Of a stretch of DNA of 64,000 nt, positions 9,150 to 17,210 are shown piece by piece. The translations under genes and the position numbers were made by a program. The notes under the pieces were generated by a model. The model made no database searches and was not told the origin of the DNA. It worked only from the letters and a program-made list of their open reading frames with translations. This DNA is from Maricaulis sp. (GTDB lineage Bacteria; Pseudomonadota; Alphaproteobacteria; Caulobacterales; Maricaulaceae): NCBI RefSeq assembly GCF_017643475.1, contig NZ_JAEPNI010000002.1, positions 124,001-188,000 of the forward strand, written 5' to 3'. Numbering within the stretch: the first letter of the stretch is position 1; the number at the start of each line of letters is the position of its first letter.

Positions 9150-9255
9150 TTCGCGCTTCGCGCTTCGGGTGGCGAGCCACCCCAAGCGTGAATACGAGCG
9201 AAGCGCGTGCGCGAAGAGGTGCCCTTCGAAGCCTTGGCGTAGAAGGGCTGCCGCT
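9150..9255. repeat. GC-rich palindromic intergenic stretch after tRNA-Cys
   Basis: Contains nested inverted repeats: GGGTGGCGAGCCACCC (9168-9183) and a GCCCTTC...GAAGGGC pair near 9221-9249 enclosing GAAGCCTTGGCGTAG. The latter resembles the GAAGCTTTAGCGTAGG core of the larger element at 47422-47582, so this may be a diverged member of the same repeat class. No coding potential seen. Confidence 0.4.
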
Positions 9256-9258
9256 CCC

Positions 9259-9942
9259 CTAGAACTCCACCCGCTTTCCCTTGTGGTCGAACAGCTTTCC
9301 CGTGTCGGTCGGCGCAAGACTATCCAACACGTCCAGTATCTCCTCAGCGGCAACTTCGGGCGTGCGCACATCCAGCCCGGATTTGGAGAACGGTTCCGAC
9401 AGGCGACTCGCCACTGTTCCCGGATGGATGGCAACACAGATCGCCTCGGGGTTCTTGCGCGCCAGCTCGATCGAGCAGGTCCGCACCATCTGGTTCAATG
9501 CCGCCTTGGATGCGCGATAGCTGTGCCACCCGCCCAGCCGATTGTCTGAAATCGACCCGACCCGGGCGGACAAGGTGGCGAAAACCGCGCGCGAATCACG
9601 CTGCAGCAGGGGCAGGAAATGCTTCATCAACAAGGCCGGTCCAACCGTGTTGAGCTGGTAATCCAGCAGCATGTGTTCGGCGTCCAGCGCACGCCAGCTG
9701 CGCTCGGGCATATACCCGTCGCCGTGCAGGAAACCGGTGGCATCAAACACCAGTTCTACCGGCTGGCCGACCTCGCGAACATGGTCGGCGACGGCTTTGA
9801 TGCTGGCCTCGTCTGTCAGGTCCAGCGCGGGCGTCGTTGTGCGTGCCACGCGCAACACCGTATCGTCCTGCTCTTCCAGCCGGTCGGCGATTGCCGCGCC
9901 AATCGCCCCGCTCGCCCCGATGACTATTTTCGTCAAGATCAT
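9259..9942 (-). CDS. Short-chain dehydrogenase/reductase
   Basis: 227 aa SDR. The N-terminal NAD(P) motif is GASGAIGAA (residues 9-17), the catalytic Tyr-Lys pair is in YRASK, and an upstream serine (ATLSARVG) completes the triad. It is on the short side for the family and is probably of the CsgA/C-factor type. It diverges from the iron-sulfur photolyase gene with 67 bp between starts; SDR genes are often found beside photolyase genes, but the substrate is unknown. Confidence 0.85.
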   Translation of the reverse strand: MILTKIVIGASGAIGAAIADRLEEQDDTVLRVARTTTPALDLTDEASIKAVADHVREVGQPVELVFDATGFLHGDGYMPERSWRALDAEHMLLDYQLNTVGPALLMKHFLPLLQRDSRAVFATLSARVGSISDNRLGGWHSYRASKAALNQMVRTCSIELARKNPEAICVAIHPGTVASRLSEPFSKSGLDVRTPEVAAEEILDVLDSLAPTDTGKLFDHKGKRVEF

Positions 9943-10009
9943 GCTCCGCTGACAGGTCCAACCCGGTACACCAGACGTAGATCATGCAGGTACAGCGAAA
10001 AGGGCAGGC

Positions 10010-11524
10010 ATGACCGATCTCGTTCTCATTCTGGGTGATCAGCTGACGCCCCAGATCTCCAGCCTGTCACAGGCCAGCCCCGAGACGGCCCACATCGTCA
10101 TGGCCGAGGTGACGGATGAGGCGTCCTATGTTCGCCACCACAAACGCAAGCTGGCCTTCACGTTTTCTGCCATGCGCCATTTCCGCGACGCGCTGCGCGC
10201 CGCGGGCTGGAACGTCACCTATTTCACGCTGGACGCTGGTCTAGCGAGCCTTCGCGAGGCCGTTGCCCGCACCCTGCAGGACGGTGCCTACAAGCGTGTT
10301 CTGGTGACCGAGGCGGGGGAATGGCGCCTGCACCAGGAGATGCGCACCTGGGCCGACACGCTGGGCCTGCCGGTGCTTGTCGCGGAGGACGGGCGCTTCC
10401 TTGCCTCCCATGACGACTTCGCGCGCTGGGCGGAGGGCCGCAAACAGCTGCGCATGGAGTATTTCTATCGCGAGATGCGCAAGCGCACAGGCCTGCTCAT
10501 GGATGGTGACAAGCCTGCCGGCGGTCAGTGGAATTTCGACAAGGACAATCGCAAGCCCGCCGAAGCCAGCCTGTTCATGCCACCGCGCCATGCAACACCC
10601 GTGGATGCGGTGACGCAGGAGGTGCTCGACCTCGTCGCAGACCAGTTCGCGGAGCATCCCGGCAGCCTCGACAGGTTCGATTTGCCGGTCACCCGCGCCG
10701 AGGCCGAACAATCGCGTGATCATTTCATGCAACACGCCCTGCCGGGTTTCGGGGATTACCAGGACGCCATGCTGGCCGCAGAGCCCCTGCTCTATCACTC
10801 CAACCTGTCGACAGCGCTCAATGCCGGCCTGCTCGATCCGCTCGATCTGTGCCAGCGAGCAGAGCGCGAATATCGCGACGGTCGTGCCCCGCTCAATGCC
10901 GTCGAAGGCTTCATCCGCCAGATCCTCGGCTGGCGAGAGTATGTGCGCGGGATCTATTGGCGCGAAGGCCCGGATTATGTTCGCCGCAACGCGCTGGATG
11001 CCCGCCGCCCCCTGCCCGACTTCTACTGGACGGGCGAGACGGATATGACCTGCCTGTCCAAGGCCATCGGACAGACCCTGGAACTGGGTTACGCGCATCA
11101 CATCCAGCGGCTGATGGTGACCGGCCTGTTCGCGATGCTGGCGGACGTCGACCCCTTCCAAGTGCACGAGTGGTACCTGGCCGTCTACACCGATGCCTAT
11201 GAGTGGGTGGAGGCGCCCAATGTGATCGGCATGAGCCAGTTTGCCGATGGCGGGCTGTTGGGCTCGAAACCCTATGCGGCCAGCGGTGCCTATATCGATC
11301 GCATGTCGGATTACTGCTCTGGCTGCAAATACGATGTGAAACAGAAAACCGGGCCGACGGCGTGCCCCTTCAATGCGCTCTACTGGGACTTCCTCGCGCG
11401 TCACGACGCGACACTGCGCGGCAATCCGCGGCTTGGGCCCGTCTATCGCAACTGGGACCGCATGGACGCTGACCGCCAGTCCGCCTTGCGCCGCAGTGCC
11501 GAGGCGTTTCTCGCCTCGCTCTAG
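10010..11524 (+). CDS. Iron-sulfur bacterial cryptochrome/(6-4) photolyase (FeS-BCP, PhrB type)
   Basis: 504 aa member of the photolyase-related family that repairs (6-4) photoproducts with FAD, a ribolumazine antenna and a [4Fe-4S] cluster. Four cluster cysteines can be assigned: Cys348 (DMTCLSK), Cys436 and Cys439 (CSGC), and Cys452 (TACPFN). The C-X2-C-X12-C spacing matches the known PhrB pattern (350, 438, 441, 454) with a constant offset of two. The N-terminus (LVLILGDQL) and the FAD region ([19 protein letters not shown]) also fit. It converges on the DUF2256 and second photolyase genes; the stop shares CTAG with DUF2256. Confidence 0.93.
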   Translation: MTDLVLILGDQLTPQISSLSQASPETAHIVMAEVTDEASYVRHHKRKLAFTFSAMRHFRDALRAAGWNVTYFTLDAGLASLREAVARTLQDGAYKRVLVTEAGEWRLHQEMRTWADTLGLPVLVAEDGRFLASHDDFARWAEGRKQLRMEYFYREMRKRTGLLMDGDKPAGGQWNFDKDNRKPAEASLFMPPRHATPVDAVTQEVLDLVADQFAEHPGSLDRFDLPVTRAEAEQSRDHFMQHALPGFGDYQDAMLAAEPLLYHSNLSTALNAGLLDPLDLCQRAEREYRDGRAPLNAVEGFIRQILGWREYVRGIYWREGPDYVRRNALDARRPLPDFYWTGETDMTCLSKAIGQTLELGYAHHIQRLMVTGLFAMLADVDPFQVHEWYLAVYTDAYEWVEAPNVIGMSQFADGGLLGSKPYAASGAYIDRMSDYCSGCKYDVKQKTGPTACPFNALYWDFLARHDATLRGNPRLGPVYRNWDRMDADRQSALRRSAEAFLASL

Positions 11525-11661
11525 CGCGCGCGGCGACAGCGCTCCGAGCAGTATTTCACCTCGTCCCAGACCTTTTCCCATTTCTTGCGCCACTCGAAAG
11601 GCCGCTGGCAGACCGCGCAGGTCTTGGTTGGCTTGGGTTGGCGGGCGGAATGACGGGCCAT
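11521..11661 (-). CDS. DUF2256 small zinc-binding-like protein
   Basis: 46 aa. Four cysteines in two CXXC/CXXXC-type pairs (TCAVCQRPF and YCSERCRR) flank [12 protein letters not shown], the signature of DUF2256, a family often encoded beside photolyases. Function unknown; the cysteines suggest a zinc knuckle. Its ATG at 11661 lies one base beyond the TGA stop of the second photolyase gene, so the pair should be translationally coupled. Confidence 0.85.
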   Translation of the reverse strand: MARHSARQPKPTKTCAVCQRPFEWRKKWEKVWDEVKYCSERCRRAR

Positions 11662-11662
11662 C

Positions 11663-13183
11663 TCAAAGCCCCAGCGTCAGTTGATTGGACGGTTTGCCGC
11701 CGGATCGTGCCGGCGAACGTCGGCGGCCGGACCGGCTGGCGTGCTTGCGTACGATGCTGGCCGCCTCATCGCGAAAGCCCGGCGCCTTGCGTGCCGCGTG
11801 GATCCGCTCACGCGCGGCCCGTGCCGCCGCAGCGACATCGACAATCGGCGCAGGATAAGCGCCCGGGGCTGCAGCAGCGCGCGTGGACCACTTCCAGGGC
11901 TCATGCAGGAAACCGTCAGGTATATCGGCCAGCTCCGGGCACCATTGCCGGATGAAGACACCGTCTGGGTCCTGGTCATGTCCCTGTTTGACCGGGTTAT
12001 AGATGCGGATCGTGTTGATCCCCGTCGTACCGGACTGCATCTGGATCTGGGACCAGTGAATGCCAGGCTCATAGTCGAGGAACATGCGCGCCAAGTGCTG
12101 TCCCGACGACTGCCAAGGCTGCCAGAGATGATAACTGGCGAAGGAAACGAGCATGGCCCGCATGCGAAAATTCAGCCAGCCCGTGCGGTTGAGCGAACGC
12201 ATACAGGCGTCGACAAAGGGAATACCGGTCTGCCCCTCGCGCCAGGCCGCCATGCGCGCTTCATCGACCGCGTCGCGCTCGAGTCCTGAAAGCCCCGGGT
12301 GCAGGTTGTCAAATTCGATCGAGGGCTGGTCTTCCAGCTTCTGCATGAAATGGTCGCGCCATTGCAGCCGGGACCGGAAACTCTGCAACGAGCCGCGCCA
12401 ATGGCGTCCCACCGCGCCAGCGGGGACATCCGCTCGGCGATCTTGCAGACGGTGGTAAACCTCGCGGACGCTCATCACCCCAAGGGCCAGATAGGGCGAA
12501 AGCCGAGAACACGCTGCTGCACCGTCCAGCGGACTCGACATGGCCGAACGGTAGAACTCACCGCGTTCAAGCAGGAAACCTTCAAGCACGCGCTCGGCGG
12601 CATGGCGACCTCCGGCCTGCCCGGCCCGCTCAGGCTGCAAACCCAGCTCTTGCGGCTCAGGCACCCTGTCATGCCGGACATCCGGCGCTGGCTGCAGGAC
12701 CGGACGGTCGGCGACCGGCGCAGCGACATGGCGTTGCCAGTTGCCGGCCCAGCCATCGCGCGACGGCAGCCGCCGGATTACGCCGCCCTGGCTCAGCTCG
12801 TTCCACTCGACCGACAAATTGCGCAAGGCCTGCGCCACGGCGAGATCGCGTCGATAGGTCCAGGCATTGCCGGTTTCCTCGTGAGACCACAGCGTGCAGT
12901 CGGGAAACTGGCGAGTGAGATCTGCGAGGATATCGACGGCATCACCGACGCGAATACAGAGCAGGCTGCCCAGCGCCTGCAAATCCGCATTCAGCCCCTC
13001 GAGGCATTGCTGGAGGAAATCATACTGACGACCAGAGACATCTTCCTGGCGCCAGAATTCCGGCTCGACGATATAAAGCGGCAGGACAGGCCCAGCCGCA
13101 GACGCCTCGCGCAGGGCGAGGTGATCGCTGACCCGCAGGTCGCGCTTGAACCAGAGAATTTGAACAGGACCAGAGCTCGCCAT
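11663..13183 (-). CDS. Photolyase/cryptochrome superfamily protein (FAD-binding)
   Basis: 506 aa. The N-terminal Rossmann-like antenna domain starts [16 protein letters not shown]. The C-terminal FAD domain contains [30 protein letters not shown] and [20 protein letters not shown], and the loop [13 protein letters not shown]. The last about 40 residues are strongly basic and could contact DNA. It probably repairs cyclobutane dimers with light, but the subgroup (and so CPD repair versus signalling) cannot be fixed by eye. It is followed after 1 nt by DUF2256. Confidence 0.88.
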   Translation of the reverse strand: MASSGPVQILWFKRDLRVSDHLALREASAAGPVLPLYIVEPEFWRQEDVSGRQYDFLQQCLEGLNADLQALGSLLCIRVGDAVDILADLTRQFPDCTLWSHEETGNAWTYRRDLAVAQALRNLSVEWNELSQGGVIRRLPSRDGWAGNWQRHVAAPVADRPVLQPAPDVRHDRVPEPQELGLQPERAGQAGGRHAAERVLEGFLLERGEFYRSAMSSPLDGAAACSRLSPYLALGVMSVREVYHRLQDRRADVPAGAVGRHWRGSLQSFRSRLQWRDHFMQKLEDQPSIEFDNLHPGLSGLERDAVDEARMAAWREGQTGIPFVDACMRSLNRTGWLNFRMRAMLVSFASYHLWQPWQSSGQHLARMFLDYEPGIHWSQIQMQSGTTGINTIRIYNPVKQGHDQDPDGVFIRQWCPELADIPDGFLHEPWKWSTRAAAAPGAYPAPIVDVAAAARAARERIHAARKAPGFRDEAASIVRKHASRSGRRRSPARSGGKPSNQLTLGL

Positions 13184-13215
13184 ACTGGATGAGTTAGCGC
13201 GCCTGGGATCAGGAT

Positions 13216-13572
13216 CTAGCCTTCCGCTTCAGCAGCAGAGGACTTGGCGGTAACACCAGCCCGCTCGAGCTCCGGTCCGAGCTTGCCCATCAGGAACATG
13301 CCGAACATCTTGTAGTCCGCGATCAGCGACCACAGCGGATAGGTAAAGGTCGCCGGCTTGTTGTGCTCGACAAAGGCATGGCTGACCCAGGCGAAGAAAT
13401 AACCCGAAACCGGAACAGCCAGCAGCAATAACCAGGTCTGGCTGATCAGCGCCCCCAGCAGGACCGCGATCGCCAGAGTCGAACCGACATAATGCCAGGC
13501 GCGAGTCGCCGGGTCGGAGTGTTCACGCAGGTAAAAGGGCCAGAACTCGCCGAATGTATTGTATTCTCTCAT
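13216..13572 (-). CDS. DUF962/Mpo1-like membrane protein
   Basis: 118 aa with two to three membrane segments (about 29-62) and the family motifs HYVGSTLA and SHAFVEHNKPATF. The yeast homologue Mpo1 is an iron-dependent dioxygenase in phytosphingosine alpha-oxidation; the histidines in HYVG and SHAFVEH could be metal ligands here, but the bacterial substrate is unknown. It lies 32 bp upstream of the second photolyase gene on the same strand. Its upstream region carries several GANTC sites. Confidence 0.8.
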   Translation of the reverse strand: MREYNTFGEFWPFYLREHSDPATRAWHYVGSTLAIAVLLGALISQTWLLLLAVPVSGYFFAWVSHAFVEHNKPATFTYPLWSLIADYKMFGMFLMGKLGPELERAGVTAKSSAAEAEG

Positions 13573-13740
13573 TTCAAACCTCCCCGATTCGCCGTTCGGA
13601 TCAGTATGGCATAGTGATTCGCGGTCAATAAAGCGCCGGGTGATGGTAAATACCGACTCTTCAGAGTCCGCTGTATTTTGATGATTCCATTAGGGATTCA
13701 TCAAGGACAATAAACCAATTCCCCAATTCTACCCATTGAA

Positions 13741-13755
13741 TTAACCCTCCATTAA
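13741..13755. promoter_or_regulatory. Perfect CtrA box TTAA-N7-TTAA
   Basis: TTAACCCTCCATTAA matches the consensus of the cell-cycle regulator CtrA exactly (TTAA, seven bases, TTAA). It lies intergenically about 80 bp upstream of an orphan intrinsic terminator, with no protein gene between them. If it spans the -35 region of a rightward promoter, transcription would begin near 13780. Confidence 0.6.
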
Positions 13756-13777
13756 GAGATTCGGCCCGATGTTTTAC

Positions 13778-13850
13778 CCGTCTTCCCGTGAAGACACCCC
13801 ACCATCCACCCAATGCCTTTTCGGGAGCCTTCGTGGCTCCCGATTTTTTT
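13778..13850 (+). ncRNA. Candidate small RNA ending in an orphan terminator
   Basis: The expected start downstream of the CtrA box coincides with a small hairpin GTCTTC-CCGT-GAAGAC (13780-13795). A C-rich unpaired linker follows (ACCCCACCATCCACCC), then a strong intrinsic terminator. The predicted transcript is about 70 nt: 5' hairpin, C-rich single strand, terminator. C-rich unpaired segments in alphaproteobacterial sRNAs often pair with Shine-Dalgarno sequences. No open reading frame uses this terminator. The exact 5' end is inferred. Confidence 0.5.
13821..13850 (+). terminator. Strong intrinsic terminator
   Basis: TCGGGAGCC and GGCTCCCGA form a 9-bp perfect stem with a 5-base loop (TTCGT), followed by seven Ts (13844-13850). 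It points rightwards, away from the DUF962 gene on the other strand, and lies 90 bp before tRNA-Asn. Confidence 0.85.
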
Positions 13851-13940
13851 GCAGCAAACGGGTGCGATTACCGCTTTTGGGTGCTTGCGCTTTTGCCCAA
13901 CGCTCTGATAAAAGCCCGGTCTCGCTTGTGAGAACGGTAT

Positions 13941-14016
13941 TCCCCTGTAGCTCAGTTGGTAGAGCAGGTGACTGTTAATCACCGGGTCGGCGGTTCGAGC
14001 CCGTCCGGGGGAGCCA
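13941..14016 (+). tRNA. tRNA-Asn (anticodon GTT)
   Basis: 76 nt. The acceptor stem TCCCCTG (13941-13947) pairs with CGGGGGA (14006-14012) with one T-G pair, then G and an encoded CCA. Anticodon stem GGTGA/TCACC with loop CTGTTAA; GTT at 13974-13976. Confidence 0.96.
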
Positions 14017-14131
14017 TTCTCAAGCGAGGTTTCCAGAACAAGACGCCAGACACGCCGCTGACAGTGATTACATCAGCGCGGGCAATCAGTGCGCCTTGCG
14101 CCGCGCCCCAGGACCAAACTGCGAGATCTCC

Positions 14132-15250
14132 ATGAAACTTTCCACGCTTGTTGCCCTTCCCCTCTCCTGCCTGGCCCTGGTGGCCTGTGGCCAGTCCACT
14201 GAGGCGCCTGGGGAAACAGGAGAAGCGGTACGAGCCGATTCGCAAACCAGTGCCTTTGCGCCCATCGTTGACAGCTGGGCGGAGCGGACGCGGTTCAGCG
14301 GCAATGTCCTGGTCGTGCGGGAGAATGAGCAGATTTTCGAAACCTCGTTCGGTTTGGCCAACCGCGAGGCGAATATCCCTGTCGATGCCGACACATCCTT
14401 TGTTGTCGCCTCGCTGACCAAGACCTTCACAACCGTGCTCACCCTGCAAGCGGTCGAGGCGGGGCGACTGGAGCTTGATGCGAGCTTGGCCTCTGTCCTG
14501 CCGGAGTTCGTGGCGCCCTGGGCCAACACGGTCACGGTGCGCCAGATGCTGCAGAACCGCAGCGGCCTGCCGCACTATATCGACCTGCCGGGCTGGTTCG
14601 AGCCGGGCGGGAAACTGCCTTATACCCGCGAGCACCTGCTGGACACGCTCGCCAGCATGCCGCTGCGCTTTGAACCCGGCACGGAGTATTATTACTCGAA
14701 CGCCAATTTCTATCTGCTCGGCCTGATCCTCGACCGGGTCGGCGACCAGCCCTATGAGCAGCAATTGATCAGCCAGTTGCTTGAACCTGCAGGCCTCACG
14801 GCCACCGGCCAGATTTACCAACAGGACGAGAGGCTTCGCCTGGCAGGCAACTACATGCCCGACGAAGACGGTGGCTATTTCCAGGTCGAGATAGAAAACC
14901 CGGCGGTCTTCCGAGCTACGGGCAGCCTGCATGCAACAGCCACCGACCTACTGGCCTGGGGGCAGGCCATGATGCGAGGTGATTTCCTCAGCCAGGAGAG
15001 CCAGGCTGTCATGCTCGACCCAGACCAGCCCATGACCTGGATCCTGACCGAGGTTCCGACACTCGATGACAGCGAGATGATCGCGGTCCGCACCTATAAC
15101 GGACGCATTGCCGGCCATGTTTCGATGCTCACCCTGTTGCCGCAATCGCAGGAAATCGTCATCGTGATCTCCAATAATGGCGTGGATTACGGCGAGCTGG
15201 CAGGTCTGAGCGTGGAAATCGCCCAACACCTTCACGCCGGAGCGAACTGA
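14132..15250 (+). CDS. Serine hydrolase lipoprotein (beta-lactamase/PBP fold)
   Basis: 372 aa. The start is the ATG at 14132, which opens a lipoprotein signal peptide with lipobox ALVAC (lipidated Cys about residue 19); a longer in-frame start would spoil the signal. The nucleophile motif is SLTK (VVASLTKTF) and the second motif is YSN (YYYSNANFY), as in class C beta-lactamase-like peptidases and esterases. It is probably anchored on the periplasmic side; the substrate is unknown. A second serine hydrolase of the same superfamily is encoded convergently just downstream. Confidence 0.87.
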   Translation: MKLSTLVALPLSCLALVACGQSTEAPGETGEAVRADSQTSAFAPIVDSWAERTRFSGNVLVVRENEQIFETSFGLANREANIPVDADTSFVVASLTKTFTTVLTLQAVEAGRLELDASLASVLPEFVAPWANTVTVRQMLQNRSGLPHYIDLPGWFEPGGKLPYTREHLLDTLASMPLRFEPGTEYYYSNANFYLLGLILDRVGDQPYEQQLISQLLEPAGLTATGQIYQQDERLRLAGNYMPDEDGGYFQVEIENPAVFRATGSLHATATDLLAWGQAMMRGDFLSQESQAVMLDPDQPMTWILTEVPTLDDSEMIAVRTYNGRIAGHVSMLTLLPQSQEIVIVISNNGVDYGELAGLSVEIAQHLHAGAN

Positions 15251-15292
15251 CGCGCGCGCTGGCAGGCTTCAACGTAGGCAAACCGGGTCATC

Positions 15293-15397
15293 ATGCCCTC
15301 CATTCGCCTAATTGCCCTGACCGTCCAGTCCTTTGCCCTTGCAACCTGTGCCAGCGTGCAAGAGCGGCTGGACGATAGGCGATCTCCGAGCACCTAG
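15293..15397 (+). CDS. Possible 34-aa lipoprotein-like ORF or gene stub
   Basis: MPSIRLIALTVQSFALATC begins like a lipoprotein signal peptide (cysteine at 19), but only 15 residues follow. No clear ribosome site is visible. Its TAG shares CTAG with the stop of the converging serine hydrolase. It could be a small lipoprotein, the degraded 5' end of a former gene, or chance. Confidence 0.25.
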   Translation: MPSIRLIALTVQSFALATCASVQERLDDRRSPST

Positions 15398-17073
15398 TCC
15401 TGTCGTGGAAAATCGAGGTTGCGGACGCGATTTCGGTCGACGGTGAGGCCGGTTGACAGGCCGCGCCCATCCCGCACCACCCGGATTCTATAGTCATTCC
15501 AGGTCAGGTAATCGCGTCCCACAAGCTGCAGCGTTCTGGGTCGATCATTCTTGACCATGACATACTCACCGTCCGCCGTGTGTTGAAGAATGATCTCCGT
15601 TTCCGTTTCGGCATTGAAATAACGTCCTTCGATGCTGGCGGGATAGGTCTCTTCATCGGGAGTTGGCGGGACTTGCTGTGCGAATTGCGGGCTCTGGCTG
15701 GGCGCATAGAGCGCGAACCCTCGCCGCCCCTCGGCAGACTGTGTCAGCGTGAGCCGGAGATTCGGATTTGTCTCGTAGTGATAAAGATTGTCAGCTTCGG
15801 GGATCAACCTGACCGGCTCGCGCCATTCGATTTCCCTGAACAGATCTCCATCGCGTGAGACCAGCCGGACAAATGTCCCGCTGTCCAGTTCGTACAGTCC
15901 GAGAAAGCCATCTAGGGAGCCGATATCGCTGATCACGTCAGGACCAGCGGGATAGGTCGCTGCATCGGTGAAGACATTGTCAAAGGCAAGATTGGCTGTG
16001 CGCACGGCCAGCGCGACCGCGCTGATATTGCGATTATTGCTTACAACCACGATCGACGCCTGAAAATCGGGAAACCGCAAGACATGGGTATTGTAACTGC
16101 CCGTTGCCCCCTCATGGAAGACGGTCCGGGCGCCGCGGTAAAAACCAAACTCCAATCCGTAACCATAGGCCGGGTTGGACAATCCCTCGATCGGGCGCTG
16201 GCTCATCTCGATCAGGTCATCAGGCAGGCTTCTGTCTGCACCCCAGATCTGGGTTTCCCAGCGCAGCAGATCCGGTAGCGAGGCATACATGAAACCGTCG
16301 CCTTGGGTATTGGCGATATCCGCATCCTCCAGCCAGCCGGAGCCATAATTGCCATAGGCTCGCGCCAGCCGCGGAATGACAACGCCATAACGCCGCCGAA
16401 TACTGGAATCCCCCAGTCCGCGCTCGGAGAGGAAGCGGGTTGCGTAGACGTGAAACGGTTCATCGACAACCGCAGAGACAAGTTCGGCCAGCAGGATATA
16501 ATTGGAATTGCTGTACCGATAATCCGTGCCCGGCTCAAAATTGAGCGCGACCTGACGGTTGAGTAATGTCAGCGCTGTGCGATTGTCGAAATCGGTTTCA
16601 TACCAGGTGGCATTGGTAATGAAGTAGAGGTCATAGACGTCACGAATTCCGCTGGTGTGATTGATCAACTGACCCACCGAGATTGGCGGATCAATCCCCT
16701 CCATCACACCGGGTAGATAGGTCCTGAAGTCCTGCGACAGGTCCACGCGACCGGATTGCGCGAGCTCCAGCACCATCAGCGCCGTGTATTGCTTGGCGAC
16801 CGACGCAATATTAAAGCGCGTGCTTGCGTCGATCGGTGTCGGCGTATCGAGATTGGCCAAGCCTGCGTAATGGCTGAAGACGACATCACCACCCAGCACA
16901 ATGCCGACACCGGCGCCAGGCTGGCCGGGCTCGACCATTTCCTCGACTAGCCTGCTTATGGCCTGGACGGCATCGTCCTGGAGTGCTGGCGCAGCTTGAG
17001 CTGCGCTGTTTCCCGGTACAAGCCAAACGGCCACGCTTGCGATGATACACCGCAAATTGATCCAGTTTCCCAC
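15394..17073 (-). CDS. Secreted serine hydrolase (beta-lactamase/PBP fold)
   Basis: 559 aa. GTG start at 17073 after GGGGA. A Sec signal peptide of about 26 residues ends near NSAAQAA with no lipobox cysteine, so the protein is periplasmic or secreted. The catalytic motifs are SVAK (NIASVAKQY, near residue 92) and YSN (YRYSNSNY, near residue 190). The C-terminal about 180 residues form a beta-rich extension of the kind found in DUF3471-like or lipocalin-like tails of these hydrolases. Substrate unknown. Confidence 0.85.
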   Translation of the reverse strand: MGNWINLRCIIASVAVWLVPGNSAAQAAPALQDDAVQAISRLVEEMVEPGQPGAGVGIVLGGDVVFSHYAGLANLDTPTPIDASTRFNIASVAKQYTALMVLELAQSGRVDLSQDFRTYLPGVMEGIDPPISVGQLINHTSGIRDVYDLYFITNATWYETDFDNRTALTLLNRQVALNFEPGTDYRYSNSNYILLAELVSAVVDEPFHVYATRFLSERGLGDSSIRRRYGVVIPRLARAYGNYGSGWLEDADIANTQGDGFMYASLPDLLRWETQIWGADRSLPDDLIEMSQRPIEGLSNPAYGYGLEFGFYRGARTVFHEGATGSYNTHVLRFPDFQASIVVVSNNRNISAVALAVRTANLAFDNVFTDAATYPAGPDVISDIGSLDGFLGLYELDSGTFVRLVSRDGDLFREIEWREPVRLIPEADNLYHYETNPNLRLTLTQSAEGRRGFALYAPSQSPQFAQQVPPTPDEETYPASIEGRYFNAETETEIILQHTADGEYVMVKNDRPRTLQLVGRDYLTWNDYRIRVVRDGRGLSTGLTVDRNRVRNLDFPRQD

Positions 17074-17210
17074 GATTTCCCCGCTTCAACTGCAAAAGCG
17101 TCTGCCCGGTGAGACGCGAAAACTGCACTCCTGCGCCAAATATAGCCAAAAATGTTGATGCACAAGGGTTTTGGGCCGAGAAAATCAAAGCAAGCGGGAG
17201 GCCGAAATGC

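Larger units (their letters stand above)
13573..13940. other. Gene-free regulatory stretch with GANTC cluster and inverted repeats
   Basis: 368 bp without a convincing protein gene, partly AT-rich. It holds seven GANTC sites (13586, 13616, 13655, 13664, 13683, 13695, 13758), where under one would be expected by chance. It also holds a palindrome GACTCTTCAGAGTC (13655-13668) made of two of these sites, and an 11-bp inverted repeat with one mismatch at 13678-13704. The CtrA box and the candidate sRNA are listed separately. It should include the promoter of the reverse-strand DUF962 gene. Confidence 0.7.

Noticed and set aside
10241-11593. 450-codon reverse frame
   Set aside because: Antisense to the iron-sulfur photolyase, whose cysteine motifs and length are unambiguous.
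13573-13850. Possible replication origin (AT-rich, GANTC cluster, CtrA box)
   Set aside because: I see no DnaA boxes of the TTATCCACA type and no origin-linked genes (such as hemE); the tRNA and orphan terminator fit a regulatory/sRNA locus better.
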